DNA of 8,684 nt from JAMORN01 sp027063545 [NCBI: bacterium] (GTDB lineage Bacteria > JAMORN01): NCBI GenBank assembly GCA_027063545.1, contig JAMORN010000118.1, positions 1 to 8,684 of the forward strand. Reading direction: 5' to 3'. Shown in pieces: positions 6,901-8,684 of this stretch. The notes below the pieces were generated by a model. That model searched no databases and was not told where the DNA came from. It saw only the letters and a list, made by a program, of their open reading frames with translations. A program made the position numbers and the translations under genes. Positions within the stretch are counted from its first letter, which is position 1. Each line of letters opens with the position of its first letter.

Positions 6901-8013
6901 ATGAAAAAGGTTGGATTTGTTTTTATAAATAGTGTTGAAGGAGGTCCAAGACGTTTTAGTATTGAATTATTAAAAGAATTTGCAAAAAAGAAGTTAGATT
7001 TTAATTTAATTATTTTTACAGATACAGATAAGGATCTAGATTTTTTAAAACAAAATTTAAATATAAAGTTAAGAATTATAAAAAGATTTTCTAAATATGA
7101 TCTTTTAATTTGGGAACAAATTTTAATTCCTTTTTTTGCTAAAAAAGAAAATATAGATGTCCTTCATGGAACAAAAAATTCTATACCTTTTTTAGGAAAA
7201 TTTAAAAAAATAGCAACAATTCATGATTTAGCTTACTATATAATGCCTGAAACTTTCTCTTTTCTACAAAGAATTCATCTAAAACTATCTTGCTTTATTA
7301 TTAAAAAAAAGGCTAATATTATAACCGCTGTATCAAATAATACAAAGAAAGATATTATTGATATTTTAAATATACCAGAAGAAAAAATTAAGGTAATTTA
7401 TAATGGTATTAATGAAAAATTTTTTAAAAGAGTAAATAAAAAACAAATAAATAAAGTTAAAGAAAAATATAATCTTCCTGATAAATTTATTCTTCATGTA
7501 GGGACACTTCAACCAAGAAAGAATATAAAAACTATAATAGAAAGTTTTTTTATAGCAAAAAAAGAGATTTATGATTTAAAATTGGTTTTAATTGGAAGAA
7601 AAGGATGGTATTATAAGGAAATTTTAAAATATATAAAAAAATTTAATTTAAAAAATGATATCTTATTTTTAGGATTTTTAAATGAGAGTGAACTACTTGC
7701 TATATATAATATGGCATCTATCTTTATATATCTCTCCAATTATGATGGATTTGGTCTTGCACCTCTTGAAGCAATGGCTGCAGGTATTCCCACAATTGTT
7801 AGTAATGTTTCCAGTCTTCCAGAGGTTGTTGAAGATGCTGCTATAAAGGTCAACCCAAAAAATGCCAAAGAAGTTGCAGAAAAAATTATCTTAATTTTAA
7901 AGGATAAAGATTTATATAAACAATTAAAAAAGAAAGGACCCCAACAGGCCCTTAAATTCTCTTGGGAAAAATCTGCTTTAGAATATATCAAATTATATAA
8001 ACAACACTTCTAA
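6901..8013 (+). CDS. GT4-type (GT-B fold) glycosyltransferase
   Basis: Predicted to transfer a sugar from a nucleotide-activated donor to an envelope glycan or lipid-linked acceptor; donor and acceptor are unknown. The 370 residues fit the family. The N-terminal Rossmann half (about 1-170) begins with 'KVGFVFINSVEGGPRRFS', where GT4 enzymes often have a glycine-rich 'GG' loop, and includes 'TIHDLAY' (106-112) and 'TAVSNNTKKDI' (142-152). The C-terminal half has 'HVGTLQPRKN' (199-208), with R206 and K207 as likely donor-phosphate contacts. 'YDGFGLAPLEAMAAGIPT' (281-298) is the EX7E region; E290 is present, but the first acidic position is D282. No signal peptide or membrane helix is evident, so a cytoplasmic or membrane-peripheral site is likely. 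The ATG is supported by the first beta strand starting at once, although AAGG is only 1 nt away, a poor ribosome binding site. It is divergent from the leuA-like gene and has no polysaccharide genes beside it in the window. Confidence 0.88.
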   Translation: MKKVGFVFINSVEGGPRRFSIELLKEFAKKKLDFNLIIFTDTDKDLDFLKQNLNIKLRIIKRFSKYDLLIWEQILIPFFAKKENIDVLHGTKNSIPFLGKFKKIATIHDLAYYIMPETFSFLQRIHLKLSCFIIKKKANIITAVSNNTKKDIIDILNIPEEKIKVIYNGINEKFFKRVNKKQINKVKEKYNLPDKFILHVGTLQPRKNIKTIIESFFIAKKEIYDLKLVLIGRKGWYYKEILKYIKKFNLKNDILFLGFLNESELLAIYNMASIFIYLSNYDGFGLAPLEAMAAGIPTIVSNVSSLPEVVEDAAIKVNPKNAKEVAEKIILILKDKDLYKQLKKKGPQQALKFSWEKSALEYIKLYKQHF

Positions 8014-8019
8014 CTTATT

Positions 8020-8684
8020 CTATTTTATAAAAATAAATCTCTTTGTTATTATATTATTTTTTGTTTTTATGGTATAAAAATAAATTCCTGAAGATAAATC
8101 TTTAGCATTAAAAATATATCTGTGTAATCCTTTATTTATTTTTTTATTATCTATTAAAGTAGAAATATTTCTACCATTAATATCATAAATTGCTAAATTT
8201 ACAATTTGATTTTCTGAAAGATAAAATTCTATAGTCGTTGTTGGATTAAAAGGATTTGGATATACTTTTGTATACAGAATTTCATTTTTTTGTACCTTTT
8301 GAGTAGTCTGTGTTGAATATGACAATACTTTATCACTAACATTCCAAAACTCTACTTTTCCATACTCTAAACTAACTAGCTTTCTATTATCTGGGCTTAA
8401 AACAACTCTATAAACAGCTGTGTTTGTAGGTCCATAAGTTTCTATTTCTGTTGAAAAATTATTAAAATCTAAAAAATGAATATATCCATACTGATCTCCT
8501 ATAACAATAAACTTTTCATCATTAGAAATATCAAATTCTGTTACATTTCCTAAATTTGTAGAATCAATTTTTTCTCCTGTTTCTATATCCCATTTTATTA
8601 ATCTTCCATATGTATCTGAGGTAATTAAGTACCCTTCTTTTGAAAATCTCATCTCTGTAGGAATACCCGAAAGATTTGAAGAAG
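8020..8684 (-). CDS. WD40-like beta-propeller protein with C-terminal sorting domain (5' partial)
   Basis: The frame is open to the right window edge, so the N-terminus is missing; 220 residues are visible from 8682 down. The ATG at 8652 lies inside a propeller blade and is not the start. Visible residues 1-120 contain three blade-like units ending in 'GRLIKWDIETGE', 'GYIHFLDFNNF' and 'GKVEFWNVSDK', each with the W/F-D/N pattern of WD40 repeats. A spacer (about 121-137) leads to a type IX-like sorting domain (138-220) with 'VYPNPFNPTTTIEF', 'LAIYDINGR' and 'DLSSGIYFYTIK'. In characterised systems this domain directs export across the outer membrane and is then removed. Inferred: a surface or secreted propeller protein, probably binding other proteins; no enzymatic motif is visible. 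It converges on the glycosyltransferase with only 6 nt between the stops and no obvious terminator. Confidence 0.87.
   Translation of the reverse strand, partial: SSNLSGIPTEMRFSKEGYLITSDTYGRLIKWDIETGEKIDSTNLGNVTEFDISNDEKFIVIGDQYGYIHFLDFNNFSTEIETYGPTNTAVYRVVLSPDNRKLVSLEYGKVEFWNVSDKVLSYSTQTTQKVQKNEILYTKVYPNPFNPTTTIEFYLSENQIVNLAIYDINGRNISTLIDNKKINKGLHRYIFNAKDLSSGIYFYTIKTKNNIITKRFIFIK

Noticed and set aside
7740-7991. 83-codon minus-strand frame inside the glycosyltransferase
   Set aside because: Shadow of a well-supported glycosyltransferase on the opposite strand; no domain or ribosome binding site.

Overview
The window is very AT-rich, and its proteins are correspondingly rich in K, I, F and N. 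It looks like chromosomal DNA of a diderm (Gram-negative-type) bacterium. The evidence is an OmpA-type peptidoglycan-binding protein carrying thrombospondin type 3 calcium-binding repeats, plus two proteins that end in a type IX secretion-like C-terminal sorting domain ('YPNP...' start, 'DLSSG[VI]Y' near the end). That combination is usual in the Bacteroidota/Ignavibacteria (FCB) lineage and in some poorly cultured candidate phyla. I cannot assign the phylum more precisely from the sequence alone.

Layout. (1) Positions 2-841, plus strand: the 3' part of a TSP3-repeat OmpA protein whose repeat region is a near-perfect 234-bp DNA duplication, closed by a strong intrinsic terminator at 849-890. 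(2) Positions 819-3089, plus strand: a secreted subtilisin-family (S8) protease with a carboxypeptidase-regulatory-like domain and a sorting domain. Its open frame runs backwards through the terminator, so its start is unusual. (3) Positions 3098-4879, plus strand, 8 nt later: a ComEC/Rec2-type DNA-uptake channel protein lacking the usual C-terminal metallo-beta-lactamase domain. (4) Positions 4880-5207: a non-coding or decayed stretch between convergent genes, containing an 11-bp hairpin. (5) Positions 5208-6755, minus strand: a 2-isopropylmalate synthase-like enzyme with a clear ribosome binding site and a plausible promoter. (6) Positions 6901-8013, plus strand: a GT4-type glycosyltransferase, divergent from the synthase. 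(7) Positions 8020-8684, minus strand, convergent with the glycosyltransferase after only 6 nt: the C-terminal part of a WD40-like beta-propeller protein with a sorting domain, running off the window end.

The genes do not form one pathway. Envelope and secretion functions (OmpA, protease, propeller protein, perhaps the glycosyltransferase) are mixed with DNA uptake and leucine biosynthesis. No phage, transposon, CRISPR, toxin-antitoxin, tRNA or rRNA element was recognised. The most interesting points are the protease gene whose signal-peptide core is written in the T-tract of the preceding terminator, the ComEC without its nuclease-like domain, and the unexplained 4880-5207 stretch. I see no convincing evidence for a wholly new system here.
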